Below are positions 1 to 11,520 of a stretch of 64,000 bases of DNA, in pieces. Source of the stretch: Glossina fuscipes. Lineage: Eukaryota; Arthropoda; Insecta; Diptera; Glossinidae. The stretch's first letter is position 1, and each line of letters starts with the position of its first letter. The stretch lies in the NCBI RefSeq assembly GCF_014805625.2, contig NW_023998565.1, positions 1,711,791-1,775,790 of the forward strand. The letters are read 5' to 3'. Made by a program: the position numbers and the translations under genes. Below the pieces are notes generated by a model. The model saw only the letters and a program-made list of their open reading frames with translations. It was not told the DNA's origin and made no database searches.

Positions 1-775
1 GATTTTATGAAAATCATAATAATTATTTAAAAAAGTTTGATTTGGCACATTAAAGCATTTCAACAAACCATCATTCATATGATAAAAGGAAATGCATATT
101 GATGGATGATAAGGATCCTCAGGTAAACTAAAAGGTGGACAACGATTTACGTTAATCTCGGGAAAATTGGCAAAGCAGAGATCAAGCAGTCTACCATTAC
201 AATTAGGGGTACGATTATATTGACCCAAATTATGATCAAATAATTCACTAAAGAACACAACAGCCCTATCAGACGTTGAAGTAGGAACCAAACAGCCAGA
301 ATTATCAGTGTTACACCAAGTGACTTGAGGCAAATTGAAGTCACCCAACCCAACGACCAAATCGGTGGGTCTAGACCGCTTGGCCACTTCACAAATGAGG
401 GCAGCGTGTATCTTGTAAATGGAGATATCAGAATTTGGGTGAATATAGGAGCAGGTTATAAATAGATGTTTTTCAGGCATATTCCCACGAATAGCGATAA
501 ATTCAACGTCAGGAGAAGTGGGAAATTCAATTAAATTGGACGGGACTGACACAGATATGGCAATTAATACACCACAACCAATGCGATTCACTCGATCATT
601 TCTAGAGACTTGGAAAGAATTATGACAAAGTTCCGACGAATGAAGATCGGGTTTTAGCCAAGTTTCAGTAAAGGCCAAACAGAAAATCTCCGTGCTTACT
701 GAATTTACAAAGTAGAACGAATTTTTGACTTTAGGCCCCTAACATTTTGATAAATAAGAGATAGTGGGCCTGAAG
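1..775 (-). pseudogene. ORF2 APE-type endonuclease of family 3 element, truncated by window edge
   Basis: Reading the minus strand from about 775, the frame gives YQNVRGLKSKI, the usual start of a non-LTR endonuclease with its catalytic Asn. After a one-base frameshift near 735 it continues as CLAFTETWLKPDL (catalytic Glu in TETWL), GCGVLIAI, and VVGLGDFNLPQVTW (catalytic DFN). That second frame has no stop from about 735 to position 1. The protein would nick target DNA for target-primed reverse transcription. The linker and reverse transcriptase must lie to the left of the window. The single frameshift means ORF2 is probably not functional, unless it is an assembly error. Confidence 0.8.
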
Positions 776-912
776 AAACAATTACTTTTTTGAAGGCGAC
801 AAGACTATTGCCTTGGTATTACGGGGACGATCTGGAGGGATAAATTCCTTAATTAAGGATGCTACTGGCTACAGTCGTTTGTTTAACAACACATCACTGC
901 TTTCAGTCGGAA

Positions 913-1860
913 CTAGTATTTTAAAAGAAGAGATATTGCTCTAGATTGAGAAGGAGCCATTTTGAAAATGCTAACGCGCTTTAAGTTGACTGATAGGACT
1001 TTCGCCGCCAGATAGCTTTTTATGTTATCCACCGATGTTTCAGGTGCCAGTCTTGACACAAATATAGCTTTTCTAGGAGCAACTGCCGTCAAGCAAAAGT
1101 TATTATTTAGAACAGGAGGAGGGTTCACGGTGTGAGAGTTTCGAGTTGGGGAGAATATAGATGGGGTTGTCTCCCTTGTACCGGCAGCTTGTGAGACTTG
1201 CCGAGTCTGGTGACCAGCATTCACACGCGAACAGCCAGGAGGAGATGATGATTTATTTTTCTCTTCATTACTTTTAGGCGATGGCGCTTGATTAGAGTGA
1301 GTGGCGGCTCTGGGCGGAGATACCCTTGCCACTTCAGCGTAGCTTAAAACCGACGGATTTGCCGGTTTGTTTGTAACTGTTTTGCTACCAACCGACTCAG
1401 CAATATCGGAAACATTACTGTTCATATTAGAGTTGGAGGAAGCGGTAACTTGTACCAACAAATCAGATTTGGAGAAAGCCAGAGGTGACGTCCCACACGC
1501 TACGCTACGAGTTGTTATTTTTCTGGCTTTGGTAGAAGATGAGTGCTCAATAAAACGACATTCATCAAACCTAGACTTAATTAGCTGAAACTTCTCCCAC
1601 AAGGAGCCGAGATTTCTACTCAATTCCGAGAAACCATTTCGCGTCTCCGTGAAAAGTTTGTAAAAATCAATGTCCCGTTGCCTGCAGTCAGGACATGGCC
1701 ATCTTAAGCCTTTGGAAGGGTCAGGACTGCGTCAGCAGCACGGCCGAGAATACCGGCACAGTTTGCATGACGCGCTCGCAGAGCCAACAAGAAACGAATT
1801 TATCCAATTCCGGGCCTGTTTTTGCGCGAGATGGTGTATATAAGCACTGCATGTCGGGTC
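913..1860 (-). pseudogene. ORF1 of family 3 element (zinc finger plus conserved C-terminal domain)
   Basis: A Cys/His-rich start (FVSCWLCERV, then WPCPDCRQRDIDFYKLF) resembles a PHD-like finger, but its two halves are in different frames, so there are frameshifts near 1700-1770. Downstream the frame is open for about 260 codons to a stop at 913. It holds a likely coiled or linker stretch, a Ser/Pro-rich middle (SYAEVARVSPPRA), and the C-terminal block KAIFVSRLAPETSVDNI found in ORF1 proteins of several insect non-LTR elements. ORF1 proteins bind element RNA in the ribonucleoprotein. The apparent Met at 1623 is not the true start, because homology continues upstream of it. Confidence 0.7.
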
Positions 1861-2847
1861 AAAAAAAAGAAAGAAGTGAATTATTAGGACAAAAAAGAAC
1901 AAATTTAAGAAATTTAAGAAACCTTTTCCGTTACGTTGTCAATGTAGCAAGAGAGCAAAAGAACAAGAGAATGCAAAACCAAACTGGAAGCACGAAAAAG
2001 AAAGAAAAAATAAATATCAGAAAAGTTATCTCTTATATTACACGTAAAATTTACACTACTGAAGCAACGGTAAACAAGCCAAGAGAAAAGCTATTAACAA
2101 CAGAGGAAGAAAAAAAACGAAAAAAACTCCAAAGAGATTTACTATTGCAAGCACAAGTGCGCAAAATTTTAGTGTAATTAATGTAATTCTTACTCTTTTA
2201 TACCTTTAATACTTTTATATTTTTGCAATAGAACAATCAAAAGCGTGCGATCTCGCGCGCTTTAGTTGAGAAACTCAAATAAATAAATTATAAATTACCG
2301 CAACTAAATTTACAAATTGGCTCCACAGCCACAAACTAAGAAATTCAATGCATCAGAGAAAGTAAATACTTTAGACCGTTTCTCAAAGTAGTAGCAATTT
2401 CAGAAAAAAAAGAAACGTAAACAGGTAAGTACGCCAATGCTTGTGATTATATCAACAGAACAGACCGACATTAATGCGTATGCTGCTGTGCTAACTTCAT
2501 AGCGTAGTTAATCACAAGATCACTTAAACAAAAGTTCAGTGTTGACAGACCGTAAGTGAATACTCAATAAAAGCATCATTTGAGGGAGAGAATATGCGAA
2601 GATCAAATGGCAAGTAAATCCAGCAACGCGCAACTTGAACAAGAAAAAGCCGCTTAAAAATGCTGCATCTAATTAACGAATAGTCTAGAACACAGATAGA
2701 GAGCCAGGCCATAATTAACAATCCTGAACAGAGACGACGCAATGTAAATTGCCCAAAAGTAATTCCCAAGAAACATTTAACATGTTATGAGGTATGGCCC
2801 TTCCGCGAATATTATGTACATAGCATACAATAGAGTTAAAAATACAA
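1861..2847. other. AT-rich interval without a supported gene
   Basis: This lies just upstream of the family 3 ORF1 and may include its 5' UTR. A plus-strand open frame (1695-2177, lysine-rich) overlaps the antisense of the ORF1 zinc finger and then runs into this interval; I do not treat it as a gene. A short GC-rich inverted stretch occurs near 2245-2262. Otherwise nothing is recognised. Confidence 0.5.
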
Positions 2848-3500
2848 CTAAGTCCAGGGAATTTCTACATTCCCAATGGACTTAGATTTAATTTTATACA
2901 AGGCTGCTAGCAGTTCAACATCAGATATGCATGTGAGTTGGAAAGACCCACAAGAGGGCCCGCTAGTAGAAGGGCTAGAACTATCAGGCCTATCGTGATG
3001 TATAGTATTGACAAAATCGTCGTTCGCCTCGTCAACCTTAAAGTCATTCACCTTGTAGTAACGATAGTTCTCCAAAACTCTCCACAAAGCCGAAGGATCA
3101 ATTCTAAAAAAGAAAGTAACAAAGTATCTCATTCTTTCCTTGCGAATGGTGTTTTTAGCTTTATTCCGATAGCGGCAAAAGATTTTTCGAGTTTTCATGA
3201 AATCTAGAGGATCAAGAGGTCGAATAGGCTATATTTCCCAATGACGTTGCAAGTTTGATACGCCTTGATTTCATCCGATAATCAATACCATTTAGTAGTT
3301 CTTCCTGGCAAGCGACATAAAGGTGTATAAGGATTCAATCAAAGAGCTTAAGAACGCCGAATATGGCTCAATGGAATTCGTGGCCCTAAAAAAAGACCCC
3401 GAGTCAAAGTCAGCTATACAGGAAGAGAGCTCAGCCCAATCAAGACTTTTGAAGTCCCTATACTCGAAGTAGGGAGTGACAGTTTTGCATTTAATGCGAA
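2848..3500 (-). pseudogene. Non-LTR ORF2 linker fragment between endonuclease and reverse transcriptase
   Basis: On the minus strand one frame reads FKSLDWAELSSCIADFDSG and continues through FMSLARKNY; after two or more stops and frameshifts it gives KIFCRYRNKAKNTIRKERM and then CISDVELLAALYKIKSKSIG. This order (acidic linker, R/K-rich YRNKAKN block, then the SKS.G lead-in to the reverse transcriptase) is typical of the middle of a non-LTR ORF2. Neither endonuclease nor reverse transcriptase is attached. It could be from the same family as the element at 1-1860, but it lies upstream of that element on the same strand, so it is a separate broken copy. Confidence 0.6.
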
Positions 3501-5624
3501 AGCTAGCAAATATTAAGGCATGTTACGATGTGGGAAGGCCTTGTAGCCGATAAGAATTCTTAAAAATGTGTATAGTTTTTGAAATTATAAATCGCACAAA
3601 AATTTACATAAAAATTAAATAAATAGAGAAAGTCACACTTTACTCTCCTTGTTTTCATATGTGAACAAAAAAGGAAAAACGATTTGGCACACTGAAATAG
3701 AAGAGAAAATTTAGTATAATGATGAAGAGGAATATGAATTATTCATTATAACAAAATTGTTAACATTTAATTTTATGGAAAATCTGTAAATAAAAAAATA
3801 TATATTAATTAATATTTTTCACTTGTAAAATGCTGCATAATTTTCTATTCATTTCATTCTACATGCTTATTTTGTTTACGATATGGAATTTGTTTATACA
3901 ATGTCGTAAAGTCATAAACGTCCATTTGATTCTGATTTTTTACTTTCCTCTCAGTTATTAATGCATTGAAATGGAAAATTTGAAGAGAAGTATTGGAAAG
4001 CTGGTGACGATGGTACACTGATTAGCCCCTTGGCAAGAATAAATTGTCTAAAATAAAACCAAGCCAGTCCGGTCCTAAAAATAGACCATGGCGATAACCA
4101 CGGCGATGATCCCCTGTTTACATGATTACCCGCTGATATATTAAGTTTGGTAAATTTTTGTAACGTGCAGAAATATACATCAAGTACCTTTTTATTTATA
4201 TTTCGTCACTCAGCGTAATCAGTTCAGATAGGTTTATCTGGTTCGCTGTCATTTGTCGGTCCCTTCGATTTGCAAATGTAAACCTACAAAAGATTTAATC
4301 CCCAAATTTTGTCCCGTTACTCTTATCTGATTAAGGTCCAAAATCAGCAAACTGTGACAAAGGGGTAGGACACACAACTAATAACTTTCAACTTTGTCCT
4401 GAGTGACGATATGAATCCAGGTAATAGATTTTGGTTTAGAGATTTAAGTTGGAACGTAGGTTTTTCGTTTAATATTGTCACTGTGGCAAGTGCAAAAGCC
4501 ATCTAAATCCAACCAACGATTCGCTTAAAGCTAGTGAAAAAATATGAATTTTGGCTTGGGAACTGTTTTTAATTTGTAAAATAATAACCCATTCCTATTT
4601 CCAACCAACACTAATGCCTTCTTCCGGAAATCTCACCAAGTCCGTAGCCGAAAATTACGAAATCAAAGAAAAAACGTATTTACAAGTCAAGTTAAAAAAA
4701 AATCCAGAGAAAATTGTTTTAATTTAAAAGCAATACAAATTAATTTAAACTTTTTTGTTTTGGTAAGTTCTAATTAATTTAGGAACATTAATTTGTGAAG
4801 CAATATTTGTAGTAGATATCAACATTTTTGTTGTGTGATGTTTGTTAAATTTAAAAAAATAAGATAATATCATCATCCTCCTGGTAATTTCCCACGAAGA
4901 ATGCTCTTTCTGTCACGTTTTACCTTTAAAAATTTAAAAAGATAAAATAAAAACGTAAAAATAGAAAGTGGGTTATTTACTTATTTTTTTTTTGCTTATC
5001 GATTCCTTAATTTTCCTTTCAATTGCATTTTTTTTTTAATCGAGATGCAGCTATCCAAAATTTTTATTTTTTCTCAAACCCTTTTTATTCTTGACAGCCT
5101 TCATTTTCTTCCTCACGACTAACTCTCTTGCCAGAAATGACAAAAAAAAATTTCTTTTGCTCATCATATTACAATATATATATGCATATATTCGATTATT
5201 TTTGCGATAAATATGTTCTTCACAAATCGATGTAAAACAAATGGAATGTAAAAATGAGTTCTGTACAGCAAAAATACATATTCGATGCTTATTATTCGTG
5301 TAACACGAAACAAAAAGCTTTAGAATAAAAACCACGTTACGTTAAATCTTTTAATATAGATTAAGAAAAAATAAAATAATATTTACGATTTTTAATTTAT
5401 AAAAATGAATTAAGAAAAATGAGTTTAAAATAAATGGCGAAGTGGTTGACTTTACTGGCGGAGCTTAATAAAGAAGACCTTTACTTAAACATAAAGATAA
5501 AAAGAAAAGTTATTGTTCATCAGAAAAGTATATGTTCATCTTTTGAACATATATGTCGGCACTACCATTAAAAATTTCTATAGGAATTATTCCACAACTC
5601 TTTTGATTTATTATATTAACTTAC
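3501..5624. other. AT-rich interval with one copy of a direct repeat
   Basis: Homopolymer runs and short random frames only. Positions 3949-4049 are a diverged copy of a sequence found again at 14973-15073. No gene is recognised. Confidence 0.6.
3949..4049 (+). repeat. Direct repeat copy 1 (partner at 14973-15073)
   Basis: About 100 bases, from TCTCAGTTATTAATGC through TATTGGAAAGCTG and GATTAGCC to AATTGTCT, recur in the same order and orientation at 14973-15073 with scattered substitutions. The two copies bracket most of the left retrotransposon cluster. Their origin is unknown; a retroelement untranslated region is possible. Confidence 0.7.
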
Positions 5625-5871
5625 GTAAACAACCTTTTAAATGTCTGCCGTCCATTTCAATTGAAGTAGGAATTTCTTGCACATGAGTACATATATCTAT
5701 ATTGAAAGTGCATTTAAAAGAAAACGTGTGGATAGTGATTTTTCTCAAATTTAGTTCTTGAAACTTGTACCTCTGTTTTTCATCTAAAATTGGAGTCTCA
5801 GCTGCACGCGAAATTATTTCTGAAATATGCGAAATAATATGGAGAAATTTAAGAACTGCGTTCTTAGATGG
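5625..5871 (-). other. Orphan exon-like open segment
   Basis: A minus-strand open frame runs from PSKNAVLKFLHIISHISEI to MDGRHLKGCL. It is bounded by a plausible acceptor (ATTGTGTCAG, ending at 5872) and a strong donor (GTAAGTTA, starting at 5624). The amino-acid composition is balanced, unlike the K/F/I/N-rich chance frames nearby. I do not recognise the protein and find no neighbouring exon that clearly joins it. It may be an exon of an unknown gene, a gene fragment, or part of an unrecognised transposon. Confidence 0.35.
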
Positions 5872-6642
5872 CTGACACAATGAGACGCCATTTTCAGGTT
5901 AAAAAATAACAATGGGCAGGCGCGCTATCATATTGTTTCAAAGGCAAATGTAAAAAGCATCACACGTTCGTTAACTTGAAGTTTTGCGGCTCGAGATATT
6001 ATTCCAAGATTTATTCCTAGTCTGCTTCAATGTTATGACACCACGGAGAGCCTTTTGTATATTAATTCATCCATAATTTGATAATTACTATATACAACTC
6101 GCTAATAAAATAATTTGATGAATGTATTCCGACTTTAAAATAAATGGCCTTTATTGAACGTTTTTCATTTCTTAAAGAATAATACAGGTTATAAACCAAA
6201 ATTGAAAACATTATCTTAAAAAAAAATTTTCATTACTGTAAGATAAATATAAATTAGATAAAGTTTGGCAGCTCTGCGCGCGCGGTGTCTTTGATTTTCT
6301 GCAAGGAATAATTTAATTTCCTTATGAATCGCTTGGCTATTTAGTTTTTTTGGTCTAAAGTTATAAAATCTTCAAGAAATCTTAATGAAAATCTGTAAAT
6401 AAGAATACAAAGTAATTAACTTTTTCTGCATTATATAAGCTAAAAAAAAATTTTTTTTTTTTTTGGTTGCTGATAGACTAAACCTACAAATTTGTGGTTT
6501 ATATGTCCACATAATCAAAAGTCGTAATGATTGTTAAGAACTATATGTAAAGCACAACAAAAAAGCGGCCGTAATAGCTGAAGCCTATATGTTAAGTTTG
6601 ATTGTGTGCGTGTGTAATTGTTGATTGTAGGGTGGTTCAAAG
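5872..6642. other. AT-rich interval, nothing recognised
   Basis: No domain or RNA gene was recognised. The right end abuts the 3' end of the family 2 retrotransposon and may include its 3' UTR. Confidence 0.5.
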
Positions 6643-8422
6643 TCACGCGAAAAAAAAGAAAAAAAAAACAGTGTTGCAAACTTTGGCTGAAAACAAAAAA
6701 GCGATGTTACAGCAATAGAAAATAATTGAACACAAAAAATAATTTACTAAACTCCCTTCTCTAATAAAGCAAGTTAGTTCCCCGAGATGACGTATATTTT
6801 TTATTGCGAAGAGATAGAGGGGACCATCATACAACTTTAAGAAGCTAAAAGAACTCCTAATATAATCAAACCTGTGAGATCTAAAAATTAAATGCTCAGC
6901 AGACTCGCTAATAATACAAACTTCACAAATATCAGAAGATACAGCGCGAATCATTTTTAAATATATTTTATAATAGGTGTGACCATCCATGAGCCTATAA
7001 AGAATTTTGATTTCCCAGGAATTAAAGGAAGCCTCTGATAAGGGTTTAAACTGAAATGTGGAATTTATTTTATAGAAAAGGCAATTGAATTTAACACGCG
7101 CAAACTCTTTAAATTCATCCTTCACTTGTTGAAAGTTCCGAATTGCCCGTATTGCTTCATTGGGACCATGTTTGATGGACTAAATTGTCCCATCAACTTG
7201 ACCCCTTTTGGTATGAAAGTCAGCTTTTCCATTGAAAAAAAAGCCGCACTGATCAGGTATCCAAACATGGTCACAGTCATCCACTTGACATTCATGTAAC
7301 ATACCATGTATATCAAACAAATATTGATTCTCTGCGTCCCTTTTATTTATTAGAACTTGCTATCCGAAAAAATAACATTTCCTTTGATACCATCAATAAT
7401 AGCCACCTTAAAAGCATATCTGATGACAACGAACTCGATAAAAGTCGAATAAAGTTCCTCCGCCACTTTGACTCTATGTACTATTTTAGATAGATGTTTC
7501 ACCACCAAGAAACTAGATGCATTATGTCCAACGGAGCTATCAGTGCCATATATATAATTGCCGTTGTTGTAATAAGGAAGAAGCTTTTCTTAACATGAGA
7601 AATTGATATTTTGCTTTGAGGTAGAGATCAATTCAAGAACATTCGTAAAGACTCTACATTTGTTAGTAAAAAAATTCCACAGATGAATTGAATTTACCTT
7701 GTCAAAAATATAAGGCAGTTTTTGATAACAAAATGTGCGCTGACAGAAACAGTATCACTGAGAGATATAACATTCTGAGACAGGTAAGGAATATTCACTA
7801 GAAATGGCATTTAGAATACGTTGGGGAATTGAAGGGGTCTAGCACAACGTTTTAACATTCGATTTTCAAGTGTGTGTACGTTTCTCCATATATTTTTGGA
7901 AATTACAAGATGTAGAATGTGCCAATTCCATGTTAGACTCGACTAAAGCTGTGTACACGGCCAAAGCTTTATTGGGAGGTAAGTCTGACTGATTCTTAGT
8001 CGTGAGTTTGATGATGTTGCATCCAGATTGACAGTCTTTGAAGAATTGCGCTGTCATTTTAAATTCCACCAAGAAATCGAAGAGATTTCACCTGATCAAC
8101 TTTAGTTCCCTTGCTAAAGAGCCTCTTTTCACGTTCAGAACATTTGGCAAAATAAATAGTGTTTGTTTTTCTGGGATTAAAATATAAATTAAGGTCGGCG
8201 CATGAATCGAAAAAAAGATTAGCCACCCATCACCCATCACCAAAACACGTTTCGATAAAAAATTTGGTATGCACAGGCGTATTTGAAAAGGAATTGAAAA
8301 GTTTAAGATATACCAAGCTTAAACAAATTAACACAATTATAGGTTTTGCTGATGTCAAGTGAAAGCACAACAACCAGCTTTTTTTAACCTAGCTATGAGA
8401 AAAGATACTTCGTTAACACACA
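6643..8422 (-). mobile_element. Decayed RNase H-bearing non-LTR retrotransposon (family 2), RT to C-terminal finger
   Basis: On the minus strand, pieces in ORF2 order can be read. These are RT motif A (VVVLSLDISKTYNCVN, near 8360-8310), the RT thumb (FNPRKTNTIYFAKCSE, then KALAVYTALVESNM), RNase H (TDSSVGHNASSFLVVKHL, the Glu block LYSTFIEFVVIRYAF, NVIFSDSK, VWIPDQCGFFFNGKAD), and a C-terminal CCHC-like finger (CEVCIISESAEHLIFRSH). Frameshifts separate most blocks, and TDGS has become TDSS. RNase H together with the C-terminal finger places it in the I/R1 supergroup; the exact clade is not resolved. Its 5' end at 8422 coincides with the assembly gap. The upstream half (ORF1 and endonuclease) probably corresponds to 12020-14437. 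Confidence 0.75.
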
Positions 8423-8432
8423 NNNNNNNNNN
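8423..8432. other. Assembly gap (10 N)
   Basis: Ten N characters. They sit at the junction between the family 2 and family 1 retrotransposon sequences, so the joint between those elements is not reliable. Confidence 0.99.
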
Positions 8433-8520
8433 CTTTTGAATTTGCTTCGCAATAATAATCTTTCTTACATCTTCACCGACAATAGATTTGTTTGAATTAG
8501 GAAGCTTGGGGACTATTTTC

Positions 8521-9891
8521 GCTTTTAACTCATTAAGTCTATTTTTTAAAGTTGGGAGACTAGTTTCAATTATTATATTATTTATGGGCGTCGTCCGAAA
8601 AGCATAACAACTTGCTCTGAGGGTTTGGTGATAAACCGGTTTAAGGATCTTGATATTAGATTTGCAGATATTGCCATAAATTATCAAAGCACAGTCAATC
8701 TTGCTTAAAACAAACATTTTGGTAAGATAACTTATAGTGTTAATGTGCGCATGGCTTCTCCAAGCAACGTACTGTATAAAATTCACCTTTGTTAGAACAG
8801 TTGGGCCAACATTCCATGATTTCAAGAGTCTTAAAATAAGATGAAGACCAATTCTGTCAAATGTTTTTTCGAAATGAATTGAGAGAATGGTTACATGATT
8901 CCGTTCGGAAATTGCTTTGCTTGTCAAATAATCAATAAGTAAAAGAGCGTCGATGCACCCTCTATCCCGCTTAAAACCAACTTGTTGCTTTGTTATCAGG
9001 TTCTTGGACTCAAGAAACCAAGATAATCTAGATGCTATAATATATTCTAATACTTTTAAGAGGCAAGATAAAAGAGAGATTGGGCGATAATCCGATGCGA
9101 TTGAGATTTTTTTTAACTTTGGAATCGGAACAACTGCTGCCAGTTCCCACATGTAGGGTATATGGCCAGTCAAAAATGCCGTATTATATAGGTCCAATAA
9201 TTTCTTTTTACTTGAATTAGACAGAGCATTGATCAATCGGTAGAAGATTGCGGTCTAGACCAGTTGTCCTCCCCTTCGATTTGGAGAGACAACTTTCAAA
9301 TTCTAAGGTAGATATGCAATTTTCCAGGGACATGGCACATCTGTCAATAACATTTGAAGTAGAAATTGGAGTTCTTTTGTTTTCTATGAAAGGACGGGAA
9401 AAGTTGCTGTCAGAGGAGTATTCGCACTACACTTTTCCAAAGTAATTAGAAACCTCATCTGCGCCAGTTAAATTTCCATTGGGAGTGCAAATGACAGAAA
9501 TACAAATAATAAATTGTAGAGTTTTTGTTGAGAACACGATTCCGAAGATGGGATATAGAGCGAAAGAACTGTTAATTTTATGTTTAAGATTATTTGTATC
9601 GCTACGGCTTGTACGTTTGAGCTTAAGCTCATGCGTTTGCGAGTTATACTTGATTTTATAAAAACACCAACTCCTTGTTTGGAATATAAATTTTGATCAA
9701 CATTCGTGACGTATCCAGTATATGATTTGGGTGGAATAGGATTAAAAGAGCTTCTCTTGAGGGGTCTCTTGAAGCGATATAAAGATTGGATTAAAATCAC
9801 TTATGAGTGTACGGAGTTCATCAAAATTATTAATAAGTCCTTTAATGTTCCATTGTAGAATTTTAAAAACTTTATTTAATTGTAGTGACAT
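8521..9891 (-). pseudogene. ORF2 of family 1 copy C: endonuclease start plus deleted reverse transcriptase
   Basis: ORF2 starts at 9891 with MSLQLNKVFKILQWNIKGL and reaches FISLQET, the N- and E-containing endonuclease motifs. A frameshift follows, then GVGVFIKSSI and SLYIPSSES. After a deletion near 9480 it continues with NYFGKV, the linker, and the RT segment VVPIPKLKK, SDYRPISLLSCL, KQQVGFKRDRGC and ILSIHFEKTFDRIG. In motif A the usual D-F is HF, so the first catalytic Asp is lost. The YADD region is removed by the second deletion. The end aligns with the connection between RT and RNase H. This copy cannot encode an active polymerase. Confidence 0.8.
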
Positions 9892-9909
9892 AGAAACGGA
9901 CTGATAGGT

Positions 9910-10177
9910 GGGTTAAGTTGACATGTCAGCGTCTCCGTCGAAAAGGTCGCTATAGGAATTTTGCATAAATAATTTGTTCTTATCAGCAAAATAATCTGCA
10001 CTTGGGTGGTTGCGTACACTTGAAGCGCAACGAGTGGGCGCAGATGGGTTAAGTTGACATGTGGGTTAAGTTGGCAGGTCGCTATAGGAATTTTGCGTGA
10101 ATAATTTGTTCTTACTAGCAGAATAATCTGTACTTAGGTGGTTACGTACATTTGAAGTGTAACGAGTGGGCGCAAGT
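9910..10177 (-). repeat. Tandem duplication of about 136 bp inside ORF1 of copy C
   Basis: Unit 1 is 9910-10045 and unit 2 is 10046-10177. Both begin GGGTTAAGTTGACATGT and both contain TCGCTATAGGAATTTTGC, TAATTTGTTCTTA and GAGTGGGCGCA. On the minus strand each unit encodes the same ORF1 tail, read as APTRYTSNVRNHLSTDY in unit 2 and APTRCASSVRNHPSADY in unit 1. The copies differ at many sites, so the duplication is old. Because the unit includes the ORF1 stop, the duplication places an earlier stop at 10066. Confidence 0.85.
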
Positions 10178-11273
10178 GAATAATTTGAAATTGAAGATTG
10201 ATTAAAGGAAGAAAGATTGGATTCATTACAACTTTTAATTTGTCGTCTAGAGTTAACAGCTGATGTTTCTGGGGTATCTAGTTTACTAGATTTTCGCATA
10301 CGTGTCGTTGTTTTAATTTTTCAATATTTGCTGTTGTTTTGATTTTTTCAATTTTTTTTGGTGGATAATGGAACTGGTTTCGCAATGTAATTTTTGATTG
10401 ATGGTAGAACAGGTTTTTCATTGGAAGGAGTTGGAGTTAAAGGCTTATTAGGCTCTATTTGTGAGGCGACAGAAGCGTAGATATTACGTTTGTTAACTCT
10501 TTGGGTTCCAGATGAATTAATTTCCCGATACTTGCGCCGCGCTTCGCCCATGCTACAGTAATTTTCTGTTTTGATTTCTAGAATTTCACTTATTTGTATA
10601 AAACGTGGGCATTGTTTGTCCAAGGCCAAGTGTCGATCAAGGCCGTATGACACAGGTGTTGACATTTTAACACCTCATAGAATTTGGAATGTAAAGTTCT
10701 ACTTCACATTTACCAATCTACATCAACAGTTCACGGTAGCCGATAGCGGTTAAAAGTCAAAACAACCCTTTCTGTAGGGGAGCGGGTTTTTCCATGGTCA
10801 TTTAATTTGGTAAGTTTATAAAATTCAGTCACTCCTTGATTGCCCACTTTGCGAACAATTTCATCTTCCGGAACATGCTTTAAGCGTGGAGCATGAAATA
10901 CGCCTTGAACCGCGTTCAGTTCGCCATGCAGTTTAGCGGAAATAGCACATAAATTAGCTAATAATTTCGATTTTATGAGGTTTTCGGTTGCCCGACGGTT
11001 CCCAGCGAGGACAACTAAGTTCCCATCGCGTAGAATCGAAATAGAGTCTATATATGTTGTAATGGTATCTAGCCCTTTTTTAATAGCAAAATGACTGATA
11101 TATGAAATTGTTGGATCAGTTGAAGAAATCACAACGTATTTTTTGTCAATAGGAGTAATGTTACTGGTTGGCAACACCGGAAAGTCGAAATTTTTAATTT
11201 TTTTTCTTTGAGGGGATATGTCCGCTAATAAATGAAATCTATTTGAGTTTTTATCTGGTGGCCGCGGGGCCAT
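9913..11273 (-). pseudogene. ORF1 (gag-like RNA-binding protein) of family 1 copy C
   Basis: The start MAPRPPDKNSNRFHLLAD is followed by the conserved fold YVVISSTDPTISYISHFAIKK and a second block (VFHAPRLKHVPEDEIV), typical of ORF1 of I-clade elements. The first zinc knuckle is recovered as CFKCQHLCH only by shifting frame near 10670, so a one-base indel breaks the gene there. The C-terminal part is Ser/Asn-rich and carries the 136-bp tandem duplication. The original stop is TAA at 9915-9913, just before ORF2. Confidence 0.75.
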
Positions 11274-11520
11274 TATGCCTTATGGTTGTGTATTATTTAG
11301 TAATTTGTGAAATAACCACTCAATTGAAAAGGTTTACGAACTACTGAGGATAATGTCAATTGTTTCCAATTTTTATTTATTTTTTTTGTATTTGTGATTT
11401 TTTTTTTATTATATTTAGAGGAAACAAAGTCACATGCGGTATCCGCAATAATCAGTTTTTGCAAAGACACTGAAAAGACACGAACTATATACACAAAAAC
11501 ATGAATAAAACTTATAGCAG

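Larger units (their letters stand above)
1..1860 (-). mobile_element. Non-LTR retrotransposon, family 3 (CR1/Jockey-group type), 5' part
   Basis: A minus-strand element with ORF1 (about 1860 to 913) followed by the endonuclease start of ORF2 (about 775 to the left edge). ORF1 has an N-terminal zinc-finger-like Cys/His cluster and ends with a conserved domain beginning KAIFVSRLAPETS. ORF2 opens with the APE-type endonuclease signature. No RNase H or 3' end is visible because the element leaves the window. The zinc-finger ORF1 plus APE endonuclease suggests the CR1 or Jockey group; this clade call is an inference without alignment. The element carries a few frameshifts but its endonuclease frame is open for over 700 bases, so it is the least decayed element in the left cluster. 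Confidence 0.75.

Noticed and set aside
147..392. Minus-strand 81-residue hydrophobic frame that looks like a small membrane protein
   Set aside because: It overlaps the endonuclease of the family 3 retrotransposon in another frame; the endonuclease frame carries the recognised motifs.
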